Origin: a virus
Direction: 5' to 3' (one strand)
Virus record (IMG/VR): IMGVR_UViG_3300010153_000079
Coordinates: 1-27,534 of that record
DNA: 27,534 nt
The notes below the pieces were generated by a model. It did not search any database and was not told the origin of the DNA. It saw only the letters and a list, made by a program, of their open reading frames with translations. Of this stretch, positions 1-6,027 are shown in pieces. How positions within the stretch are numbered: the stretch's first letter is position 1; every line of letters starts with the position of its first letter. The position numbers and the translations under genes were made by a program.

Positions 1-3
1 AAC

Positions 4-309
4 ATGGATTTTTGGTATTTTCAAACAGGAGCAGATGATGCTTCTGCATTTCCGGTAAAAGATATTATAGCTATTGACGCTTCTACAGGTGCAGTAACTG
101 TATATTTTGCACCAGTAGATGACGTTGTAAGTAACGTAGCTCTAACAGTTACAGCTGGACAAGAAGAAGCTGTTGTACAAGCTCTTTGTGGCTTTGCTAG
201 CTCTAGAGTTGGTTACGGTCGAATGGTTATAGCTGATGACGCAAATAGTGTATATGCTCATGCTGGCATTACTGCTTGCGGTGCAATCGCGCTTGATGTA
301 ACTGCTTAA
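4..309 (+). CDS. Small beta-rich protein of unknown function (possibly partial at left)
   Basis: Encodes 101 residues from the ATG at 4. Only three bases precede it, so an upstream start cannot be excluded. The protein is Ala/Val-rich, with alternating hydrophobic residues that suggest beta strands (for example VTVYFAPVDD, residues 31-40), and it lacks a signal peptide or membrane segment. The composition suits a small virion or decoration protein, and it lies six bases before the next gene of a phage late operon. I do not recognise a named family; the structural role is inferred from composition and position only. Confidence 0.6.
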   Translation: MDFWYFQTGADDASAFPVKDIIAIDASTGAVTVYFAPVDDVVSNVALTVTAGQEEAVVQALCGFASSRVGYGRMVIADDANSVYAHAGITACGAIALDVTA

Positions 310-315
310 TCTTAA

Positions 316-756
316 ATGAGATTAACTGCGCAAGATTTGCGTGAATTAAATATCCTAAAGTATTACAGGCTTGTTAGAAAATGGGCCTGTAAGACTTATG
401 GATTAAAAGACGCAGACTTAGAATTATTAATTTATTTAGATTGTAAAGAAAGATTTACACGACAAGAGTTTATAGATGGTACTTATACGTATTCATGGGA
501 TAAACAGCGGTGGGAGAGATTACGAAATGCAGGTTGGATAGATGTCTGGAGACATCGTAACAGAACAACTATTAAGTACTCTGTATTTAAAGTTTCGTTT
601 AAATGCTCTCAAATGATAAGTAGAATATATAGAATACTTTTAGGGGAAGAAGACCTTCCAACTTCAAGTAGAAGTAAATTTTTTAATAACCGATCATACA
701 CAGATAAAGTTTATAATAAAGCTATAGATGATATGATTAAAGATAAAGATAGATAA
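316..756 (+). CDS. Winged helix-turn-helix protein, MarR-like
   Basis: Encodes 146 residues. The order of predicted elements fits a MarR-type winged helix: an N-terminal helix (about 8-27, ELNILKYYRLVRKWACKTYG), helix 2 (30-41, LKDADLELLIYL), a short helix with TRQEF (48-52), a recognition helix (60-73, SWDKQRWERLRNAGW), a basic wing (74-90, DVWRHRNRTTIKYSV), then a C-terminal helix (97-110). Its stop overlaps the start of the following gene (TAATG). A DNA-binding protein inside a structural and lysis block could be a late transcription regulator. It could also be a virion or packaging protein that reuses the fold. The fold is judged by eye; the role is inference. Confidence 0.6.
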   Translation: MRLTAQDLRELNILKYYRLVRKWACKTYGLKDADLELLIYLDCKERFTRQEFIDGTYTYSWDKQRWERLRNAGWIDVWRHRNRTTIKYSVFKVSFKCSQMISRIYRILLGEEDLPTSSRSKFFNNRSYTDKVYNKAIDDMIKDKDR

Positions 757-1166
757 TGGGATTTAAATTAGGTAAAAAAACTAGACAGTATAACACACCT
801 GATAACAATCCTATATTTAGGAAAAAATTAGATGACGGTATATTAGGTGAAGCTAATAAAGATGGTTCTATTTATATTAACAAAGATATACAACCAGGTA
901 GTACTCAAGAGAAACAAGTGATAAATCATGAAAAGCAACACGCTAAAGACATGAAAGCTGGTATTCTTGATTACGGCGATGATTGGGTGAGATACCATAA
1001 TAAAACTTATCCACGTAAAGATGGTAAAATAAAATATAATGGTAAATGGAAGCAAGAAGGTAGCGATAGCTTTCCTTGGGAAAAAAGAGCTATAAAAGCA
1101 GAAAAAAGTAAAACAAAATCAATAACAGACGGAAGGGCGCAATCAGCGGCTTTTCAAAAAAAATAA
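756..1166 (+). CDS. Small zinc metallopeptidase candidate (HEKQH motif)
   Basis: Encodes 136 residues; the ATG shares its first base with the preceding stop. Residues 58-62 read HEKQH, a match to the HExxH zinc site in which two histidines bind metal and the glutamate activates water. A downstream PWEKRA puts Glu109 in a plausible third-ligand position, as in gluzincin-type or ImmA-like minimal peptidases. The surroundings are very basic and hydrophilic, with no signal peptide and no membrane segment. Holin-like genes follow closely, so a lytic or virion-processing role is possible; an anti-host role is also possible. The motif is visible; enzymatic activity is inference. Confidence 0.6.
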   Translation: MGFKLGKKTRQYNTPDNNPIFRKKLDDGILGEANKDGSIYINKDIQPGSTQEKQVINHEKQHAKDMKAGILDYGDDWVRYHNKTYPRKDGKIKYNGKWKQEGSDSFPWEKRAIKAEKSKTKSITDGRAQSAAFQKK

Positions 1167-1172
1167 ATAATT

Positions 1173-1511
1173 ATGGAATATAAACCGTTTAAAATGAAAG
1201 GCTCACCAATGAAAAGAAATTTTCCAGAAGCTTTTGAAAATAATGAAATGGATTTAAAATCTCAAGTTGTAAACAAGGCCGTTGATGAATTAATGAATGA
1301 AGACACACCTATGATGAACAAAGAAGATGTATACAAAAAAGCAGATGCTTTATATGAGGCAGCTGATAAAGCGCACGAAAAAGCGATGAAAATAGGTGAT
1401 GAACCACATATGCAAAAAAGAAAGAAACATCTTCATGAAAAATCTTTTGATCTTTTAGACAAAAATTATGAAGAGGAAATGAGGATTTTTGAAGAGGGCA
1501 AGTCAAATTAA
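1173..1511 (+). CDS. Charged helical protein with an N-terminal FKMKGSPMKRNF stretch
   Basis: Encodes 112 residues, starting six bases after the previous stop and preceded by AAATAAATAATT. After a short basic N-terminus (residues 6-17, FKMKGSPMKRNF), the rest is almost entirely charged helix, rich in Glu, Lys, Asp and Met (for example ADALYEAADKAHEKAMK). There is no membrane segment. From memory, similar MKGSP-type N-termini occur in small proteins of environmental phages, but I cannot assign a function. It could be a small virion component or a cytoplasmic accessory protein. Confidence 0.6.
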   Translation: MEYKPFKMKGSPMKRNFPEAFENNEMDLKSQVVNKAVDELMNEDTPMMNKEDVYKKADALYEAADKAHEKAMKIGDEPHMQKRKKHLHEKSFDLLDKNYEEEMRIFEEGKSN

Positions 1512-1519
1512 CAAAAATA

Positions 1520-1732
1520 ATGAATATTTTTAAAGACAACAATGATTGGAACGAAAAATCTATTATAGGATTTATTGCATTTGCTATAATGTGTGTGATT
1601 ATGATAATAGACTTGGTAACTGGTTATACAGGTAAAGATCTAGTAATCAACGAATTTGTATACGATTCTTTTGTGTTTGTTGTGCTAGGTTGCTTTGGTA
1701 TAAGCGGATTAGAAAAGTTTGCTAAAAAATAA
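1520..1732 (+). CDS. Small two-transmembrane protein, holin or holin-accessory candidate
   Basis: Encodes 70 residues with two clear hydrophobic segments at about 14-33 (SIIGFIAFAIMCVIMIIDLV) and 47-64 (FVYDSFVFVVLGCFGISG), a polar N-terminus and a basic C-terminal KFAKK. Size, topology and position directly before a second membrane protein fit a small phage holin or a regulator of one. The start ATG follows ACAAAAATA, eight bases after the upstream stop. No enzymatic motif is present. An alternative is a generic phage membrane protein. Confidence 0.6.
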   Translation: MNIFKDNNDWNEKSIIGFIAFAIMCVIMIIDLVTGYTGKDLVINEFVYDSFVFVVLGCFGISGLEKFAKK

Positions 1733-1738
1733 AATTAA

Positions 1739-2131
1739 ATGAGTATATTAAATAAAGTATTTTCAGCAGGAGCTGGCGATCTTATAAAAAACGTAGGTGG
1801 AGTTTTAGATAACTTAACTACAACTAAAGAAGAAAAGCTAGAAGCTGAAAGAAAAATCAAAGATATGATTATGGGTTACGAAGCAGAGATGCAAAAACAA
1901 GTAACCGAAAGATGGAAGTTCGATATGAATTCTGATTCGTGGCTTTCAAAAAACATCCGTCCACTAACCTTAATATTTCTTGTAATATCTACAGTGTTGA
2001 TAATATTTATCGATGCTGGAGCGTTACAATTTGAAGTTAAGGCTAGCTGGATAGATTTATTACAATTAGTATTAATAACAGTGATCGGTGCTTATTTCGG
2101 CGGACGCTCACTAGAAAAAGTAAAAAAATAA
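1739..2131 (+). CDS. Holin, 3TM (GTA-holin-like) family candidate
   Basis: Encodes 130 residues. The N-terminal half is amphipathic and helical (residues 1-60, with GAGDLIKNVGGVLDNL and a charged helix). It is followed by SWLSKNIRPLTLIFLVIS, a first membrane segment (75-92), a short turn, a second membrane segment (104-122, IDLLQLVLITVIGAYFGG) and a basic tail (RSLEKVKK). The arrangement of a W-x-S-K-x-x-R-P-x turn before the first hydrophobic helix and a G-A-Y-F-G-G-R end is what I recall of the 3TM holins of gene transfer agents and phages. Holins open the inner membrane at lysis. The family match is from memory; the membrane topology is visible. Confidence 0.65.
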   Translation: MSILNKVFSAGAGDLIKNVGGVLDNLTTTKEEKLEAERKIKDMIMGYEAEMQKQVTERWKFDMNSDSWLSKNIRPLTLIFLVISTVLIIFIDAGALQFEVKASWIDLLQLVLITVIGAYFGGRSLEKVKK

Positions 2132-2135
2132 AATT

Positions 2136-2828
2136 ATGGGAATAAATTCAACAGAGGTAGCTTATGGTTTTGGACAAATGGGTAGCGTGTTTACCAATTT
2201 GGCTGCACCGGTATACCCACCTAAAGATCATGTTATAATAGCTATTCAATGTTTAGCTGAAGCTACATTTTCAGTTTTAGAAACAGAAACCTTAGACACT
2301 ATGGGACCTCAATTTTTAACACATCAAGATGATGAGCTAGCAACAGCTGGTGGACCTGATGCTAACTATTTAGGTGTAGTTCAAGCCGCAATTAGTGGTA
2401 CTGGTGGAATTGATGGTTCCGTTGATATAACGGACGTTGTAGATAACTTAAGAATAAAAGTAGGACAATACGTTTTGATTGGTGCTGATGGCGATGATAT
2501 AGACACTGGCCTTGATGACATGGCTGGCATAAATGTGGATCCTATTTACCAAGGACCTAATCAACAAGGTATAATAGTAAAAAAAGCGCCTGCTGCTGGT
2601 ACATATGGTAGAAACCTGCAATTATCAAACGCAGATGGCTCAACGTTAGACGCGTCTAGTTTAGGTACTAGTAATACATTATACTTTCTTGATGAATATC
2701 ACGGAGCTGGTGGTACAACAATAGAAGGTGTAACATTTCCAAAAGGAATTACAATTTATGGTAGATGGACTAAAGTAACACCAGGCGCTGATGCTGATGG
2801 AGGTATAATATGTTACTTTGGTAAATAG
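2136..2828 (+). CDS. Beta-rich virion structural protein
   Basis: Encodes 230 residues starting MGINSTEVAYGFGQMG and ending in GGIICYFGK. It is rich in Gly, Asp, Ala and Thr, with short alternating hydrophobic strands (YVLIGADGDD; GVTFPKGITIYGRW) and no membrane segment or signal peptide. Both ends look like those of small fibre or decoration proteins from environmental phages, as I remember them. It opens a block with two LamG-like genes, which points to a surface or receptor-facing role. Its TAG stop overlaps the GTG start of the next gene. The exact function is not known. Confidence 0.6.
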   Translation: MGINSTEVAYGFGQMGSVFTNLAAPVYPPKDHVIIAIQCLAEATFSVLETETLDTMGPQFLTHQDDELATAGGPDANYLGVVQAAISGTGGIDGSVDITDVVDNLRIKVGQYVLIGADGDDIDTGLDDMAGINVDPIYQGPNQQGIIVKKAPAAGTYGRNLQLSNADGSTLDASSLGTSNTLYFLDEYHGAGGTTIEGVTFPKGITIYGRWTKVTPGADADGGIICYFGK

Positions 2829-3667
2829 TGTTAGGATTAGGAAATAGTATATCAACTACTCCTGATTTTGAATGGGGTGGTTCAAGATTCTTGTCATTTG
2901 ATGGAACAGATGATAAAGCTGAACTTAATGTTAATGCTGGTTTTATTTCTTCTGTTGCGGGAGAAGGTAACATAGGGGCTAACATAGGTTTTTCTTTTTG
3001 GATAAAACCTACGTGGGATTCATCTGGTACACTTGGTACTACCGGTTTTGCACCTAGAAATATAAGATTATTTTATTTAGGAGCGCCAGCCGATAATCAT
3101 GAATCTATACAAGGTTATTACCAGCTAACTAATAGTTCTGGTGTAACACAAAATAGATTATGGACTGAACTAAGAGCCACTACAGGTTCTAACACTAGAG
3201 ATAATGATTTTTCAGCATTACACAGTAATAATAGTATAACAGGCACAGGTACAGGTAGTAGCAATCATTGGAAAACAGATAATCCATCTGGTGAAGGTTG
3301 GGTACATATAGTTATGACAAGAGCAACAGGCAACTCTACGCAGTATTGGAATGGCCAAGCTTTAAGTATGACGGACAGCGATTCAGGTACATTAAACACT
3401 GACAATTCTATAGCTAGAGTTATGAGGTTCGGTGGACATAATCCTAGTAGTGGTTTTAGTAAATACGGTATTAGAGACTTTGCTATATTTTCACAACAAC
3501 TAGATAGCGATGATGCAGCAACTTTATATAACTCTGGTAACTTTTTTGATGTAAGAACATCTGGTATAAGTAATTTAGGTGTGTACTATCCATTTAATGA
3601 ACATGTTAGAGATATAGTTGGAGGACATAACTTAACGCTAACAGGCGGAACATTTACAGCTTTATAA
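2828..3667 (+). CDS. LamG / concanavalin A-like lectin-fold protein, probable surface protein (copy 1)
   Basis: Encodes 279 residues from a GTG at 2828 that shares its G with the upstream TAG. The GTG start is supported because the resulting N-terminus, MLGLGNSIS, matches that of the LamG-like protein at 3904 (MLGLGNTLS). After this tag comes FLSFDGTDDKAEL (21-33), typical of the first strands of LamG domains, then FSFWIKP, WVHIVMTR and YWNGQALS, and a closing FAIFSQQLDSDDAATLYNSG (about 218-237) where LamG domains carry the D-x-A-I-F-x-x-x-L pattern. Such beta-sandwich domains bind glycans or build adhesins and fibre heads. A role in virion binding to the host surface is inferred. Confidence 0.75.
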   Translation: MLGLGNSISTTPDFEWGGSRFLSFDGTDDKAELNVNAGFISSVAGEGNIGANIGFSFWIKPTWDSSGTLGTTGFAPRNIRLFYLGAPADNHESIQGYYQLTNSSGVTQNRLWTELRATTGSNTRDNDFSALHSNNSITGTGTGSSNHWKTDNPSGEGWVHIVMTRATGNSTQYWNGQALSMTDSDSGTLNTDNSIARVMRFGGHNPSSGFSKYGIRDFAIFSQQLDSDDAATLYNSGNFFDVRTSGISNLGVYYPFNEHVRDIVGGHNLTLTGGTFTAL

Positions 3668-3668
3668 T

Positions 3669-3902
3669 ATGAAATACGCAATATTAAATACAAGTGATAT
3701 AAATACAGTAGATTTTTCTAAAGTAAAACAAGCAGACGCCAACTCTGTTAGAAAAACTTTAGATGGTTCTAAATTTGTAGTAAAATTTGAAGGTGATACA
3801 CCTAATTTTTTAGATGGTGTAACGCTTTATACAAATCAAGAAATGATAGAGATTTTTTGGAACATAGATAACGGTTGGCAATTAATAGAAGAAGAAGATT
3901 AA
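3669..3902 (+). CDS. Small acidic protein between the two LamG-like genes
   Basis: Encodes 77 residues (MKYAILNTSDINTVDFSKVK at the N-terminus, acidic EEED at the end). It starts two bases after the upstream stop and ends two bases before the next ATG, so it is translationally linked to both LamG-like genes. The sequence predicts a small mixed alpha/beta domain with no membrane segment. A role as a fibre-assembly chaperone or partner of the two lectin-fold proteins would fit the position, but nothing in the sequence proves it and I do not recognise the family. Confidence 0.55.
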   Translation: MKYAILNTSDINTVDFSKVKQADANSVRKTLDGSKFVVKFEGDTPNFLDGVTLYTNQEMIEIFWNIDNGWQLIEEED

Positions 3903-3903
3903 T

Positions 3904-4704
3904 ATGTTAGGATTAGGAAACACATTATCAGGAGGAGCAGCTTTATCAACGGCTTTTACGGCTGCTAGTATATCGGATTTAGATCTTTGGTATGACTTTA
4001 GTACTTTAACTGGTTCTAATGGTGATGCGGTGTCTTCTTTTGCTAATGCTGGAGCTGGTGGTAGCAATTATGATTTATCACAAGGCACAGGAGGTGTGCA
4101 ACCAAACTTAGATACAAGTGAACTAGCTTTAAATAGTTTGGATTTTGATAATGATAAATTTCAACTTGCTAATGCTTATTTAACGACAGACCAAACATTT
4201 TCTATATTTATTGTATATGAAGTAGATGCAACTGGTGATGTAGATACCTTTATAGCTGGATCAACAACAGGTGCTAATCAATTTGGTGTTTATAATCACA
4301 AAAATGTTACTACTAGGTTTAATGCTGGTGTTACTGGTTCTCTAAACAACGTAGAATATATAAGAACAGATCAAACAACACAAGACGCTGGCTATGGTGG
4401 AAGTGCTACAACTACAACAAGTTATACGTTAACTGCTAATCCAGAAATACTAATATTAACAAGAGCCGCTGATGAAGAGATAAGAATATACAACAAAGCG
4501 GGAGCTTTAATAGGTTTATCTACTAGTACAACTAACAATCACACTAACACTAATTTTCAAATAGAATATATTGGAGCGCAGTCTAACACCGCTAGCCCAA
4601 ATAATGGTGTTATAGGTGAATTAGGAGTATACAATAAAACTTTATCAGCAGACGAAGTTTCAACACTAGCTGCTCATTTAGCTGCTAAATGGAGTATATC
4701 ATAA
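3904..4704 (+). CDS. LamG / concanavalin A-like lectin-fold protein, probable surface protein (copy 2)
   Basis: Encodes 266 residues. It begins MLGLGNTLSGGA, sharing its first six residues, and 16 identical bases of DNA, with the protein at 2828. The rest is a beta-sandwich-like sequence: LDLWYDFSTLTGSNGDAVSS (about 27-46), a strand pattern typical of LamG-like phage proteins, then FSIFIVYEVDATGD, and a C-terminal GVIGELGVYNKTLSADE (235-251) followed by a helix ending in LAAKWSIS. The last part matches the usual G-x-I-x-E-x-x-x-Y-x-x-x-L end of such domains. It probably sits on the virion surface and recognises a carbohydrate. The next gene follows after a 29 bp AT-only gap. Confidence 0.75.
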   Translation: MLGLGNTLSGGAALSTAFTAASISDLDLWYDFSTLTGSNGDAVSSFANAGAGGSNYDLSQGTGGVQPNLDTSELALNSLDFDNDKFQLANAYLTTDQTFSIFIVYEVDATGDVDTFIAGSTTGANQFGVYNHKNVTTRFNAGVTGSLNNVEYIRTDQTTQDAGYGGSATTTTSYTLTANPEILILTRAADEEIRIYNKAGALIGLSTSTTNNHTNTNFQIEYIGAQSNTASPNNGVIGELGVYNKTLSADEVSTLAAHLAAKWSIS

Positions 4705-4707
4705 CAA

Positions 4708-4715
4708 TTATTAAC
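4708..4715 (+). promoter_or_regulatory. TTATTAAC motif, candidate phage promoter element
   Basis: TTATTAAC lies 18 nt before the ATG at 4734, in a 29 bp AT-rich gap. The same or a closely similar octamer lies 17-18 nt before the start in each of the other four gaps of 29 bp or more (10676, 13519, 14454, 24932). It could be a -10-like element of a phage-specific promoter; no -35 element is visible. The intergenic DNA is so AT-rich that chance is a real alternative. Confidence 0.3.
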
Positions 4716-4733
4716 AATTAAATTAAATTAAAT

Positions 4734-5018
4734 ATGGCTAAAAAAAGCAAAACGGTTGATTTAAAACCGAAGGCGGATAAAATATCCGAAGAACAATTAA
4801 CACAACTACAAAATGTAGTTAGTAATATTAATAAAATAAAGTTTGACTTAGGCTCTTTAGAAGCGCAAAAACATGGAATGCTACATTCGTTGATCAGCGC
4901 TAACGAGGTGATAATAGAACTACAAAACAAGTTTCAAGAAGAATATGGAACGTATGATGTTAATATTCAAGACGGAACAATAAACTATAAAGATGAGCAA
5001 ACTGATAAGAAAGATTAG
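4734..5018 (+). CDS. Coiled-coil protein, possibly prefoldin-like
   Basis: Encodes 94 residues. After a Lys-rich start comes a long helix with a heptad-like pattern (about 18-45, SEEQLTQLQNVVSNINKIKF), a loop near LEAQKHGMLH, a second helix (about 52-70), and then GTYDVNIQDGTINYKDE, which looks like a short beta hairpin. Two helices joined by a turn with a beta element recall prefoldin subunits, but length and pattern alone do not prove it. Its 3' end overlaps the next gene by 26 bases, and a GroES-like gene follows shortly, so a role in protein folding is conceivable. The function is otherwise unknown. Confidence 0.6.
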   Translation: MAKKSKTVDLKPKADKISEEQLTQLQNVVSNINKIKFDLGSLEAQKHGMLHSLISANEVIIELQNKFQEEYGTYDVNIQDGTINYKDEQTDKKD

Positions 5019-5214
5019 TGTAGGTAAAGACTACAAAAACGATGCCATGCATTATTCTGTTGGTCAAGAGGTATACGGCGGACATACTATTTGCGATATA
5101 ATAGAAGAACAAGATAAGTTTTCTATTTATATTAAAAAAGGATTAGACGTGTTACCTTGGAAAGACTTTAATAAAAACATGGCTGTATCTGTAGAGTATA
5201 ATTTAGAATATTAA
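4993..5214 (+). CDS. Small beta-rich protein of unknown function
   Basis: Encodes 73 residues. The ATG at 4993 lies inside the 3' end of the upstream gene in another frame (26-base overlap), and the stop overlaps the next start (TAATG at 5212-5216), which indicates coupled translation. The sequence has alternating polar and hydrophobic residues (VGQEVYGGHTICDIIEEQDK and FSIYIKKG), consistent with a small barrel-like beta domain. There is no membrane segment or recognisable catalytic motif. It sits immediately before the GroES-like gene and may work with it. Confidence 0.55.
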   Translation: MSKLIRKISVGKDYKNDAMHYSVGQEVYGGHTICDIIEEQDKFSIYIKKGLDVLPWKDFNKNMAVSVEYNLEY

Positions 5215-5798
5215 TGAAAAGCATTCACAACTTTATTGTAACACCTATAGGAGAAAGATACAACAATAAAAAGAAAATAGGAGACTCTGAATTAATACTA
5301 AATACAGAGGTTTACAACCACCAATATGTTAATAGGTTGGCTAAAGTTATATCAACACCTATTATTGGTGATGATTTAGGTATAAAACCTGGTGACACCG
5401 TTATAACACATTTTAATGTTTTTAGAAGATGGCATGATGTTAAAGGTAGAGAAAGAAATAGTAGAAGCTACTTTAATGAATCTACATATTTCATAAACCA
5501 TGATCAAATTTTTTTGTATAAAAGAGATAAAGATTGGTTGTCACCAAAAGGATACTGTTTTGTAAAACCATTAAAAGCTGTAAACAAGTATAATATTAAT
5601 ATTGAAAGGCCATCACAGGGTGTTGTAGTTTATTCTGACGGCGTTGTTGAGATCGGCGATTTAGTAGGTTATAAACCTAGAACAGAGTGTGAGTTTGTTG
5701 TTGATAGACAAAGGTTATATAGAGTTTTATCAAATTTAATTACAATAAAATATGAATATCAAGGAAACGAAGAAACGTATAATCCAAGCTGGACATAA
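5214..5798 (+). CDS. GroES-like co-chaperonin with two tandem domains
   Basis: Encodes 194 residues that read as two GroES-like halves. The first (about 1-108) starts IHNFIVTPIG like a GroES N-terminus. It then has a flexible loop (ELILNTEVYNHQYVNR, 26-41) where the GroEL-binding mobile loop would be, IKPGDTVITHF (57-67) like the VKVGD-x-V core strand, and a closing strand IFLYKRD. The second (about 113-183) has YCFVKPL, GVVVYSDG, EIGDLVGYKP (146-155) and LYRVLSNLITIKYE, the usual GroES end, but no long mobile loop. Phage GroES analogues such as T4 gp31 help host GroEL fold the capsid protein. The context before TerS, TerL and MCP fits. The assignment is by eye. Confidence 0.65.
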   Translation: MKSIHNFIVTPIGERYNNKKKIGDSELILNTEVYNHQYVNRLAKVISTPIIGDDLGIKPGDTVITHFNVFRRWHDVKGRERNSRSYFNESTYFINHDQIFLYKRDKDWLSPKGYCFVKPLKAVNKYNINIERPSQGVVVYSDGVVEIGDLVGYKPRTECEFVVDRQRLYRVLSNLITIKYEYQGNEETYNPSWT

Positions 5799-6027
5799 AG
5801 CGGTTGAGGAGTTAATTAAAGTAGCTAAAGAAGCTATTGTTGATTCTGATGACGATATATCTGCTGATAGATTAAAAAACGCAGCGGCGACTAAAAAGTT
5901 AGCTATATTTGATGCGTTTGAAATATTAAACAGAATCCAAGAAGAAGAAAATATATTAGAAGGTAAACAACCTGAAGAAAAAAAAGAAAGAGTGTTTAAA
6001 GGGTTCGCAGAAGGAAGATCAAAGTAA
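5752..6027 (+). CDS. Terminase small subunit candidate
   Basis: Encodes 91 residues, starting 47 bases inside the upstream gene and ending in TAATG, where its stop overlaps the TerL start. The protein is almost all helix, with a basic first helix (IKETKKRIIQAGHKAVEELI), an acidic turn (VDSDDDIS) and ADRLKNAAATKKLAIFDAFE (about 38-57), then an acidic C-terminal region. Small size, helical content and position directly before TerL are those of the DNA-recognition subunit of the packaging motor. No helix-turn-helix is certain. The call rests mainly on synteny and on recollection of similar proteins in environmental phages. Confidence 0.65.
   Translation: MNIKETKKRIIQAGHKAVEELIKVAKEAIVDSDDDISADRLKNAAATKKLAIFDAFEILNRIQEEENILEGKQPEEKKERVFKGFAEGRSK

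Noticed and set aside
2136-4704. Diversity-generating retroelement acting on the LamG-like genes
   Set aside because: There is no reverse transcriptase and no template repeat in the window; the only repeat shared by the two genes is the 16-base start region, not a C-terminal variable repeat.
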